Below, piece by piece: positions 1 to 10,727 of a DNA stretch of 64,000 nt. The notes below the pieces were generated by a model. That model was not told where the DNA came from. It saw only the letters and a list, made by a program, of their open reading frames with translations, and did no database searches. How positions within the stretch are numbered: position 1 is the first letter of the stretch; every line of letters begins with the position of its first letter. The stretch lies in contig CAICTM010000266.1 of the NCBI GenBank assembly GCA_903772945.1, positions 1-64,000 on the forward strand, in the 5' to 3' direction. The stretch comes from Seminavis robusta. Its lineage: Eukaryota > Bacillariophyta > Bacillariophyceae > Naviculales > Naviculaceae. Made by a program: the position numbers and the translations under genes.

Positions 1-3000
1 GAAAAGAGAGGAGATGTCCACCAATGTTGGAAGCATCAAGCTTACTCAAGAAGGGGACACACCTAACGGCAATGGTTATTCCAATCCAGGAGGCATCGCC
101 AATATCAACGCTTTGTTTCTTGTTGTGGATGACTGCGTCAGGGCAAAGGATGGATCCTATGTACTCATGGACTAAAGAGTCGAAGAAGCCATCTACCACT
201 ACCGCGCAACTGGGATCCATACCAGGTATTGAAGGACCGCCAAAGGTTTGTATGGGGTGTTGATTGAGCCAGACCTGCTGGATCACATGGCCCAAATAAA
301 CCAGTTTTCACCGGAGTTCCAAAATTTGGTCCAGACGGTGGAGGGCAACCTGCGAAGGCTTTACCAAAGAAACAAGCCAAAGGGTGCATTTCTCTACGCA
401 GAAATTAATCTGTAACGCACAACCTCCAGCGCGCCATCTTGAGGATACCGCACAGATCAGGACTGGGTCAAATTCGGCGACTGGTCCCGGTCAAGATTAG
501 GAACAAATCGATTCGCGCTTTGAATTAATTTTTGGTAGCGACATGGGCAAGGCCGAGGGATCTACTACACGCATACGCCCACCACCAGTGACAGCCAGCA
601 TCCATGCTGTTACGGATGAGCTGGTGGCACCCAACAGGTTCCTGACCGGATGCATGGATGTGTTTTATGTCTGTGAGATTGCCTTTCTGGCATTCACTGA
701 CTTGCAAATCCGACACCGCTAATCAGCCTACCTGACAAACAGGAAAGGAAAATAATTCTATTCCGCCATTGACAATATTTTTGATCGGTACGGATATAAT
801 GATTTCAAGATCCGAGAAATACAGTGCGACCTGGAGTTCAAGAGCCTGATGGTTCCTGTCAAGAACGACATGGAGCTCAAGTTCAACCATGGAGCGGCTC
901 AAGCTCAGCAGTGGTCTCGCCGAGCGGAACATCCGAAACTTGAAGGAGCGCATCCGGGCAGCCTGGCATTCAACCCCGTTCATGGAGATGCCAAAGGTGA
1001 TGATTGTTGGAATTGGTGTACGATGTTAATTGTAAACTCAACCTTTTCCCAGCGCTTGTTGGAATCTCTAAAGTGTAATCCTCCCAGACAGATCTTGCAG
1101 GGTCGGACCACAAGCTTACAAAGATATTCAGTACGCCTTTGGGAGCTATTGTCTCGCTCCCAACGAACCAGAGGACAAGCTCAATTCCATGGAGCCCGGG
1201 CGATTGGATGGCATCTATCTCCGTCCATTGATGGACAACCACCAAGGGGGGCACAGTGTGATGGACCTCGTCACCTTTGAGGTGGATCACGCGACAGCAT
1301 GTCCGCATCCTGCCGATCCCTCGCTCAGTCATTGATGCTGGCTAAAAGAAGGCAATACGGTGAGGGTAAAGAAACCACTAATCTTTCACAACCGTGACTT
1401 TGTGGAATTTCTACCTGTAGGTTTGCCCTGCAGGAGTGGGTGGTGTCAATGGAAATGAGAGCTACCGTCAAGTCTATGGAGACTCTTAGGACGAAGAATC
1501 AGTGGAATCCACGGAAGCAGATGAAGATTCTGAGGATGGGAATGCCCCAGGGCTAGTACCAAGGGCATCCAAAAAGTATGCCACAGACATTGACTCCGAT
1601 GAAGAAGAGAAAGAGGGATTTCGCAAGGAATCCCAACAAGAACAAGTCCAGACAACCCTACAGTTGAAGCGACGGCACCAGCAGTGGATACCATTGATGG
1701 AAACCTCGCTGGACCAGCCAAGGCTTCCCAGCTTCCTCGAGTTGGAATTAGACGCTAAGCTCGGATCGCCACAGCCGAGGCAAAGAAAGGAGTCACCTTC
1801 GTCCAAGATGACGAAGGCGAAGCAACCACTACTGTATGAGAAAGAGACAAGCAAACATCTAGCCTTGTTCATGGACTCCTGTAATCACAGGAGTGCCACA
1901 GCAGAAGTCAAGTATGAGAGCAGCCATGCCCAATAACATCTTCTACCCAAGGATATGAAAGTGTGGGGCAAAAAAGCCAGAAAGGCGGCGCTCATAGAGA
2001 TGGACCAGCTACAAAGAAGAGTGTGTTTCAGTCCAGTCGCCCCAAACAAATGCAGTGATTCTGAATTGAAAAAGGCACAAATGGCCACCATGTTTGTGAG
2101 TGAGAAAAGGGATGGAACGGTCAAGGCCCGTGCAGTCTACAATGGGAAACCTACCCGGGTGTACCATCAGAAAGAAGATGCCAGAAGTTCAACAGTTTCA
2201 CTTGAGGTTTGATGTTATCCATGTGTGTCGATGTATCTGAAGATAGGGATGTGATGTCCTGGATGTTCCCAATGCGTTCATCCAAACCCCAATGCTAGAA
2301 GTCAAACAAGGTGAAGACAGGGTCCTAATGATCATTGAGGGAACCCTTGCAGACTTACTTGTCGAAATTGATTCTGACACATATGCCTCTTCCCTGACAT
2401 ACAAGAAGGAACGACCAGTCCTCTATGTCGTTGTGGACAGAGACATCTACGGGAATGGTTTGGGCAGCATTACTCTGGTACAAGCTCTTCAGGAGCGACA
2501 TCGAAGAAATTGGATTTGTGTTCAAAAAATACGATCCTTGTGTGGCTAACCGCATGATTGAGGGGTATCAACAAACAATTCGATTTCATGTCGATGACCT
2601 AATGTCAAGCCACAGAATGAAGTTGGTGAATACCCGCAAAACTCTGGGAATGGTTCAACGCTAGGTATGGAACTTATGGAGCCGTGAAGGCTACCCGTTG
2701 TCCCAAGCATGACTACTGTGGGATGACACGGGGGACTTTTCCGATCCAGGCACGGTAGTCATTGACATGATTTACTATCTTAAGAAGATGATCTTGGAGT
2801 TTCCGGTGGACTTCGAGCAAATGAAGAAGGTGTCCAGTGCGGCACTTGCCGATTTATTCAGTTCTGGTGATGGAGCTGCTTTGGATAACAAGACCAGAGA
2901 AATCTATCACAACAACGCAGCCAAGCTGTTGTTCGAGTGCAAGAGAGAAAGACCAGATGTTCAAACACTGACAATTGTTCTCTGCACACGTGTGAGGAAT

Positions 3001-3650
3001 CCAACAGTTGATGACTGGGGCAAGTTGATTCAAGTATTGAAGTTCCTGGACCAAACCGTGGAGGACAAGTTGATACTCCACGTTGATGATATCCGTGTCA
3101 TAACTTGGTGGGTGGATGCACCATTTGCAGTACATCCTGATTACCGTTCCCATACAGGAGGAGTTATGTCCTTTGGAAGAGGAGCGGTGCTTTCTGTATC
3201 CGCAAAACAGAAGCTCAACTCAAGAAGCAACACTGAAGCGGAACTGATCGGAGCTGACGATGTCATGTCGCCCAGTTTGTGGGCAAAGTTGTTTCTTGAA
3301 GAGCAGGGGATTGTTGTGAATGACAACATCCTCATGCAGGACACAAAAAGCACGATCATTCTTGCAGAGAATGGCAAAGGCAGTTCAGGCAAAAGAACTC
3401 GGGCTATCCACATTCGTTTCTTTTTTATTCATGACCAAATTGGAAAAGGCAACCTTTGAGTTGTGTACTGCCCAACCTTGGATATGCGTGGAGATTTTTT
3501 CACGAAGCCCCTTCAGGGCAAGCTCTACCACGAGCACAGGGCTTTCATCATGGGCATCCACCCCTTGTTTTTTTGATTGCCTAATTTATTTTTATTCGTT
3601 CCACGGTAGCCATTTAGGGCACCGTGCAGGAGTGTGTTGGAGGAAACAAA
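1..3650 (+). mobile_element. Ty1/copia-type LTR retrotransposon fossil, broken, cut by window edge
   Basis: A degraded pol region of a copia-type retrotransposon runs left to right. Reverse-transcriptase-like sequence lies at about 1,955-2,664 and includes a FHVDD box corresponding to YVDD. RNase H lies at about 2,767-3,459, with SAKQKLNSRSNTEAEL and the downstream ADDV stretch typical of copia RNase H. The usual copia C-terminus, DMRGDFFTKPLQGK, is at about 3,481-3,525. The part before 1,900 is probably integrase or gag-side sequence but is too worn to assign. A 3' LTR may begin near 3,630 at TGTTGGAGGAAACAAACC; its end cannot be placed, and the 5' end lies outside the window. The element is broken in many places and looks old. 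Diatom copia elements (the CoDi groups) are the likely relatives; this is inferred from the domains, not from a search. Confidence 0.85.
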
Positions 3651-3879
3651 CCTGACACCTCTTTACTATTGACTCGTGTATTAATCATCTAGTCCGTTTC
3701 GCATGCAAATTGATCATGCAAGGAACCAAGGGAGTTTTAGGTCCAAAGTGCTACGGGGGTCCTAATATCCAATTCAATCACAAGAATTGCTAGGCACCAC
3801 CAGAAAATCCTGACTTTTGCTTTTCAGCTTAATCCAAAACCAAATTACTCCCCAATCAGCTGCAGTATTACTAAGCTAA

Positions 3880-6800
3880 ACGGGGGAAGATCTCAGCCAG
3901 GTGAGTTGGGCGGTGGCAGAGGCTGGCATCCAGATCAGCAAAGGCATTGATGTGGGATCTCAACGCCGCATTGATCCGGATTCTGTCCTCTTTTGGACTT
4001 CGTGAGCGCGAGCTGGAGGCGCGCTGAAGAGTCCAGCGGAATCCCCGGATGGCAACAGAGACAAGCGCAGCTTTGCCTGAGGATTTGCATCCAACGTCTT
4101 GTGGCTGACTCTGCGACAGCCAGGCTAGTTCCTTGAAGATTTCAGCGAGCGCTTGCTTTCGGGTGGGGAGGGAGTTCCAGAGTCTGTTTAGGGTGTCAAT
4201 GATCCATCACCAGGATGAGTTTCGAGTCGCCCAGCTTCCATCACCTTGCAGGAGTTTCTTGAGCGAGACTGCCTCATTTCGGTGTTTCACGCTGAGGTTG
4301 GGGCGTGCGAGGATCTCGTCGATGGCATGGAGCAAGTGCCTGCATAGTGCTTTCATACGGGTCTTTCCTCCTTGGCCTAGTTGGATGAAGTCGTCAACGA
4401 ACACATCATTCCGCCCGATGGGCTGGAGCAGAGGTCTGTTCGAGGGTCCCGCGAAATGGTCCGGCTCGGCCTCCAAGGGGGAGGTAGCTATCCCAAGGGA
4501 GTTCCTGCGTTGCCACAAGGTCCTCCTTTTCTTGCGGTCTGGGAGTGGTGGACGGGTCTAGGTCATCCATTCCCTCGGCGTGATGCTCAAGCCTGTGCGG
4601 AGGACAGGCTCTGGGGACTTCAGGAAGCGTTCATTTGCTCGTCGCAGGTAGTCTCCGACATTCCACTGAAAGTAGGCGGCGACTCGACTCATCCCATGGT
4701 GCATGACAGTGGGACGGCCACCAGCTGGGGCTCACCTTCATAGCGAGGCAGCACCAGCGCGAGTCGGATGCAGTCGGAAGGGTTCAGGATTATGCGGTAG
4801 AAGCCGTCCTTGATGTCATGCTTGCAGAGGCGGACGGGCCAAACTTGGGGTTTGCGTGACGCACATCGTACAGGATGCGTGGCAGGGCATTTCCAAATTG
4901 CATGGCCTCGGGCGGTGCGTATGCATGTGGTTTCGTTCACGGAGGGCATCCAGTCCAGGTGTGGTCGCTGTGAGTCGGGGTTTTCGGTCTCGTTCCACTT
5001 CACCGGCGCGGCAGATAGAAGGAGGGAGGGTTATCCTTGACGAGGTCGAATGGAAGGACAGCCCAGAACTTGTTCTCGATGAACTCGGAAATTTCTCATG
5101 GAGGAAGTCGGAATGCTCGGTAGCAGATTTGTGGGCAGCCGCGGCGGATGCATTCCTCCTTCTGTTTCCGTCGTCCAGGGAGGTGATTCGTTTTGTACGG
5201 GACCCCATGGTCCTCCAGTGGCAGAGCAAGGGGATGGCAGGCTGGTCGACATCCTCCAGGTTCGGAGCAAGGTAGGAGCGCCCTCTGAAGTCGGTGACAA
5301 AGGACTCCCACTCTCTGCCTTCGAGTAGGCTGAGCAAAGGTTTTGGACTAACGTACCTAGTCTGTCATTTCGGATTGATCTGGTATCAACGGCAGGGCTA
5401 GTAGTTTAGTGGTGTTTGATGTAGAGATGAAGGCGGTCGGCGTTTCTTAGGTGATCCGGGTAGTAGGCCAGTCGACCGCTTTGATGATGGAGACATTGAC
5501 AGCGAGGCTGCGTGTGAGAGGGCGTGAATTGAAGTGGTAAGAATCTTGTGCGAAGGTGGTTTGCGAGCAGGAGTGCTCCTGTTAGTCCTTTGGAGGTTTC
5601 ACAGGAGAGACGTCGCGATCAAAAGGGCGGAGACCAAACTGCTTGCGAGGCATGGACGCCACCGAGATAGGAGAGGGTGCTCCAATACGGGTGGCGAGTC
5701 CAGGCGTGGAGACTCAGGGCTGCGGGTCAGCAACTCCACAGTCCGTGAGGAGAGTATGGAGCTTCTGCACCATAGCCGCGAGTAGCGCTTGTGGGTGGCA
5801 GCGCGCTTGCATCCGGAGGTGCAGCTGCCTTTTAGGGCCCAGGCCATACAGACGTCCTGACCACCGTGCTTGGGAATGGTTGTACTGATGGTCCTTGGTC
5901 ATTTCCGTGATTGTGCGGAATCCCGAGTCCTGGAAACGCTTCAAGAGGTCTTCATCGCCGTGGACGTTGGTGACTGGGTGTGCTCCCGCTCGCTGTTGGT
6001 TCGCTCCGGCAGGCTTCTTGCTCGGCGGTTCGGGAGCGGGCTTGAAGAACGAGTACCAGTGAGCAGGGAGCTCAGCGAGGGACGAGGCACGGGAGACTGA
6101 ACGAGTCTAGTCAGCGCACCAAAGTTGGGGGCTGCAGCGCCTGGGTTTAGGATAGCTTTGTTGACCCACAGGAAGTAATCTTGTTGGACCTGAAAAGGAT
6201 GCGACCGCACAAGTCCACCGCCACACTCGGTGGTCAGCATGCAGGCCATGGATGGTGTGGAGGTAGGATCCCAGCGAGAGGCCACATCACGCACCGAGCG
6301 TGAGACGGGATGGTTTCCTCCATGGAAGACTCTATCATGATGGAGAAACCATAGAGTTTTTCCTCCGCAATGCGACCATCGGTGGGAAACTTGACGTCGG
6401 TGGAAGTGATGGCAATGGCATCTTCCAAGGTGACCGAGGCTCCCTTCTCAACGTACTCCGCTCGAGCAGCAAGTCCTGGACGCCTTGCTTCCAAATGGCC
6501 TTGGCACACCAACTGAGAAGGGGGAAGGCCTTCGCCCAAGGTGGTCCCTACCGTTCACGAAGTACTTGCGGAAGACACGGTCCAGAATGTTCCAGTGACC
6601 AAGGGTTTGTTCGCGGAGGTTAATGGGTAGTGCCGAAGCCTGAGTGCGTTCGTCTAGTTGAGCTTGAAGATCCCGTGTTCATTCCTTTGGGGGACTTCCG
6701 AGCAGACGGTGAATGACGGGAAGACTTGCGTCATCGGCCACGTTGCAGAGTTGTGGACGCGAGTGGCTAGGGCGACTCCGAATTTATCCGTGAAGGTTTT

Positions 6801-7310
6801 GTTGCTCTTCTCACGGTCATACTGGAGTTGTTGTTCAACGGTGGCCTCCAGTGTATCACGTAGGTTCGTGATTCCCGCGTTGAAGGTTGCGTTGGTCAGG
6901 CCTGGACCTACCGCGCCAAGCGCCGCCATGTAGGGGGAGAGTACCCGGTTCGTGCTTCGTTGGAGCGCGTTTGCGCTGATGGGCGCGGCCACGTTAGCAG
7001 CAGCATTACTAGTGGACGTGTGACCTCCCACGACCACGTGCAACAGGCGCGGAACCATTGGACCAAAGGGGCGATGGCAGCCTGTCGTGCAGGATCCGCG
7101 TGAGTCATCTCGGGAGTAAGGACTTCCGCACGGAACTGGGGAAGACTGTACTGTCCTTCGGGACGGGCCACGAGGACGGCTTCAGAGAGATAGGACAGGA
7201 AGAGGCATCACACGACGGACCGGAAGACATCAGTGTCCGCGACACCACGCCGTGGGGGCCACTGTGTAGCACAGGAGCCGGCACGGCGGTAACATCGTTC
7301 CTCCGTCAAT
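3880..7310 (-). mobile_element. Second reverse-transcriptase element fossil, broken
   Basis: On the minus strand, 4,207-5,003 encodes reverse-transcriptase fragments. One has KHDIKDGFYRIILNPSD followed by a PLSCTMG turn, and the other has FVDDFIQLGQGG, which fits the catalytic FVDD box. Upstream of it in element order (about 5,940-7,170) is a run of related minus-strand coding fragments, rich in Ala, Thr and Pro, that could be the element's first gene (gag-like). The clade is not clear. The FVDDF form of the active site and the domain order recall DIRS-like or other non-copia retroelements reported from algae and oomycetes. No terminal repeats were recognised. The copy is broken several times. 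It sits directly next to the copia fossil, so this first 7 kb is a small retroelement graveyard. Confidence 0.7.
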
Positions 7311-8164
7311 AATTGTCATATTGTGGCAGGTTATGTCAGCCGTGCGTTCGAACGCTGACATGGGAAGGACCACCGTGATAGCGCTTCGAGATCGTTCCCC
7401 ACCACGATGGCATAGAGATTGTCGTAAGGAGAAACCTGGCTAGGATTCACGGGGTAGGCGTAGAGTGAGTGTCCATGTAGATATTCGTTTCATCATTTTG
7501 GAGGACGAAGCCAAAAGTGACAGGTGAACGAAGGCAAAATTGGCTCATACGCGAGAGGCAACATCACGATTTGCATTGAGGCGCCGCCCACAGAAGTAGG
7601 TGAGGATATCAGTGTAGTTGTAGCATGTACTCCCATGCGCTGCACGAGGACGAGATCCGAAAAATTAGAGCTGGCCATGGAGGGTCGAAAAGATACGAAA
7701 CCTGATGCCGGCGCAAGAGATTAATCTAATAGTTCTTGCTTAGCGTCGGCTGAATGAAGAATTGTGAGCTGAGAGAGAGACAACCTTCTTGCGATCGGCA
7801 GTTCAATGGCTGATCTTGGCTAGGTCCTGGCTTTAGTGATTCATGGTTTGCCGCTGTGATCTTGCAAATGTGGTCTTGGACGGGCGTCATTGCCTTAAGG
7901 GTAATCTTGTTCGAGAGGCATGAGGAGCTGATGCGGTGCATCATCAGTGGGGTATCCATTTCCGGACACAGGTGATGACCTGCGAGATGTAGAGATGTAC
8001 TTGAGTTGTAGGTGAGGAGCGCGGGAATTAATTTTGCAATTTGTGAGAGGGTCCTCTCGGCAACCATGATTAGGGTCATAGTTGCGAGAACCCATCAGGG
8101 TTCAAGTTTCCACGCTGCGGGGCGTGGAAACTCGGACGGGGGTGTTCCCCAGGCGTGTTGCTGC
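7311..8164. other. Intergenic stretch with a strong hairpin
   Basis: I see no convincing gene here. At 8,105-8,132 there is a perfect 11-bp inverted repeat (AGTTTCCACGC and its complement) around a 6-base loop, next to the point where the duplicated GPCR fragment stops. Confidence 0.5.
8105..8132. repeat. Perfect hairpin, 11-bp stem and 6-base loop
   Basis: AGTTTCCACGC at 8,105-8,115 is matched by GCGTGGAAACT at 8,122-8,132 with loop TGCGGG. It lies about 35 bases from the end of the truncated GPCR copy, so it may mark a rearrangement junction. It could also be the terminator or stem of an unrecognised transcript. Confidence 0.6.
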
Positions 8165-8757
8165 TCAACACTCAGAATCAAATGTCACCACTGGAATTTG
8201 GAGGGAAGTGGCCTTGGCGATGACTGGTACCAAGCTATCTGCATTGACAGCTAAAATAGCCAAGCCTGCCAATGGCTGTACACCAGTGGTATGATTGCGG
8301 AGTAACTCTTCTAGCAGGGCCACTTGAAGGGCCCCAGAGGAATCAAACTCTGGTGGCCCAATATAGAGGCACGCCACACCCAACCGCTCTGCTGTGTCAT
8401 GGCAACCTTCACCACTCACATCGAAAAAGGGATTGTTTATGCGCTTGGGGACCAGCGCAAACGTCAGCAGCTGAGAAGTAGGCTCCCCTTCCAACGATTC
8501 TTCTGCTTCGGATATAATGGAGAACTCCATCGCCTTGTGTCGCAATTGGTTGCGCCTCTTCTTCGTGGCTGCCGCGACGAGGGAATCACTCTGGTGGAGT
8601 GGCGTCCTCTCCCAAGAAAAGTGCTTCGGACTCGTCCTCCAATTTGCGGATGCATCGTGGGATCACTTGCGTTACTGGTGCGTCCATTACCGACGGCCAA
8701 CATCACCATGGTGGCGACCGTGGAAAAGAGCAGCAACAGCAGTAGCCTGGCTTTCAT
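8165..8757 (-). pseudogene. Truncated inverted copy of the class C GPCR ligand-binding region
   Basis: This minus-strand segment repeats the first part of the receptor gene at 10,728-13,639. It begins with a similar signal-anchor start (MKARLLLLLLFSTVAT). A GRGRHSTRVIPS stretch matches GRGHHSTRLIPS in the receptor. Further on, long blocks are identical, for example FFDVSGEGCHDTAERLG and YIGPPEFDSSGALQVALLEE. The match ends abruptly after VTFDSE, about residue 195 of the receptor, and a stop follows. The reading frame changes between the two halves near 8,585-8,595, so no single open frame spans the copy unless a very small intron is present. Nucleotide identity is very high around 8,230-8,440 and lower elsewhere, suggesting a recent duplication or gene conversion. 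The second lobe, the seven helices and the tail are missing, so this is most likely a pseudogene. Confidence 0.8.
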
Positions 8758-9914
8758 TGTCGCCTATCTTTGCTCTGCAGGCGGTTCAACCAACAACTCT
8801 GAGACTTCAAAATAATGGGAGGATCCAGCAGCTCAGGATGAACGAGGAGAACCAATGGATTGGTGGGGTGAATGGATCGAATGGGAAGTGCCAAGCAAAG
8901 TTGACTCAGATACATGTTCCTGTTCCTGTCTGAAGTACCAGGTACTGTACTTACTTTCAGAAGTCATCGTACACGAACAGGAGGTGTCGGTGGAGAGTGG
9001 CCAGATTGCTAGTACCAGCAGTGGGGTTGGAGAAAATCCCATGACAAACAAGGTAAACCATGACCAAGACAAGTGGTAGATACTGAATAGTGGTTGAATA
9101 TGGTAAACCATATCCATTTCAAAGAAACACCGATCAGCAGTGGTTTGCGATGGATGCTTCAACCCAACAGGATGGCCATGGGATATGGGATGGAGCTGAT
9201 TTTCTCCACCCCCCTCAATAATCCTGAAGTATCCTTGATGACTCTTTGTAGCAAAGCAGGGTGTACTGTTGTTAATTCCGTATTCTGCTCGGTCGATGAC
9301 CACTTGATCCAGAATTCTCTGCCTCGTGCTTTGTCTCGGGAAACGTTTAATGCTCAGTTTCCCTTAGACCGCAGAGGCTTCTAAAGCAAGCTCAAAGCAG
9401 CAGAGAAGCAGCACAGCTAATGTATCACGCGCAACGTAGATTGGCAGAAACACACAATGCCAGCAGCTATGCCAGCTTAGGCTGTACCGGTACGAACAGC
9501 ATCAGTCCGAAGAAAGCCCTTCGAGCTCTTCGGAGCTATGTAGTTTGCCAGAGTCGAGTCGAGTCGAGTCGTTCGAGAGAGAGAGAGTAAGGCGTGGCAT
9601 GCCATCCCATGTCCTGGCGCGGCATGATGGATATGAAAGCTCGAACTTGAGAGGCTCCTTAATGGACTTCTTCTACTTTGTTTTCGGTGAGTTGGCTGGT
9701 GCCTGCGTTTCTTTACTGTCGAGGTGCGGTACATACATTCTATGACAGGATTCTTGCACCTAGCTCCGAACAAGTTGCACACAGCCAGGGCGTTGGTTGC
9801 GGACTGCAGACTTGCAAACTTTCATTCAGCTGGCAACTGTTATGTTGGGTGCTGGTCAGGGCGTAGCTACTATGTAGCTAGTAGTGTAGCTACTAGCTAG
9901 CTAGAAGGAGTACT
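8758..9914. other. Intergenic stretch between the inverted GPCR copies
   Basis: No supportable gene. It contains a short (GAGTC)n run at about 9,553-9,570 followed by GAGAGAGAGAG, and CTAG-rich sequence near 9,880-9,905. Confidence 0.5.
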
Positions 9915-10315
9915 CTGGACCGTCCGGCGGTTTTCACTCAGGATTTAAAAAATTTGAAATTGCCACCACTGATAACCGTTTTTAAACAATCCTTTAAACA
10001 ATCGCTTAACTCATCAACAATCCCTTAAACAATCCCTTAAAAAAACAATCCCTTAACATCAATCCCTTAAATATTGGACTATCCCTTAAACAATCCCTTA
10101 ATGCCAAATGGAAACACCATACAACTATCCCTTATTGCTTCAACTATCCCTAAAACAATCCCTTATCAAACAATCCCTTAACCAACAATCCCTTAAATCT
10201 GCAACAATCCCTTAAACAATCCCTTAACAAACAATCCCTTATAAACAATCCCTTACACTTCTGATTCAGTCGTGTCCGTTTTTAAAGCCTGAGTGAAAAC
10301 CGTGGAACGGTCCAG
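9915..10315. mobile_element. Small inverted-repeat (MITE-like) element with internal CAATCCCTTAA repeats
   Basis: The two ends are inverted copies of each other. CTGGACCGTCC, then GGTTTTCACTCAGG and a TTTAAAAA run at 9,915-9,950, is mirrored by TTTTTAAAG, CCTGAGTGAAAACC, GTGGAACGGTCCAG at 10,280-10,315. The shared end is about 35 bp with a few mismatches. Between them about 14 copies of a TCCCTTA core occur, mostly as CAATCCCTTAA spaced 11-20 bases apart. There is no open frame of note, so it would be non-autonomous. AGTAC lies just outside both ends but not flush with them, so a target-site duplication cannot be claimed and the superfamily is unknown. Confidence 0.65.
9983..10255 (+). repeat. 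Irregular tandem array of CAATCCCTTAA
   Basis: About 14 copies of the core TCCCTTA plus variants (CAATCCTTTAA, CAATCGCTTAA, CTATCCCTAAA), usually preceded by CAA or CTA. Spacing varies, so it is not a simple microsatellite. It fills the interior of the inverted-repeat element at 9,915-10,315. Confidence 0.8.
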
Positions 10316-10727
10316 TACCCGGTTCCAGCCTACTAACAGTACCTGTTGCTGCGTGTTGGCTCGGGAAGCTTCCCAAATGAGTTAAGGCTCTCACCAGAAG
10401 CAGTCATCAAGTTCGCGAGTAAATTAGGACTAAATCCTCTGTCTCTTCAACTAGGCTATTGAGTCGTTGATTCTTCAGGTCAATCGCAGAAGGGTTTATC
10501 ACCTTCTTTGCCAAAATGCGGAAGTTGCAAGCTTGTCTCTTATTGCTTTGTTGAAGAAGCTCAAGCGGACCAAGTTCCACTAAGAAGCTGACTTCCTCAG
10601 AATTTGTAATGAAGTTCCAGCCAGCAGCTCCCAAAACTGTGGCGGTGCCTCGCAAAACCATTGTTCCTTTGCTATTGGACGACTGCAGGCTACAGTGGAT
10701 AAAACAATCTCAAGGAAACGGAGCAAG
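10316..10727. other. Upstream region of the GPCR gene
   Basis: Probable promoter and 5' leader of the receptor. An 84-codon minus-strand frame (10,407-10,661) starts with ATG 66 bases from the receptor start and has protein-like composition, but nothing else supports it. Confidence 0.4.

Noticed and set aside
9983-10255. CRISPR-like array of CAATCCCTTAA units
   Set aside because: Units are only 7-11 bases, spacing is irregular and the genome is eukaryotic; it is the interior of an inverted-repeat element.
10407-10661. 84-codon minus-strand frame next to the GPCR start
   Set aside because: Composition is plausible, but there is no family, no conserved neighbour and it overlaps the expected receptor promoter.
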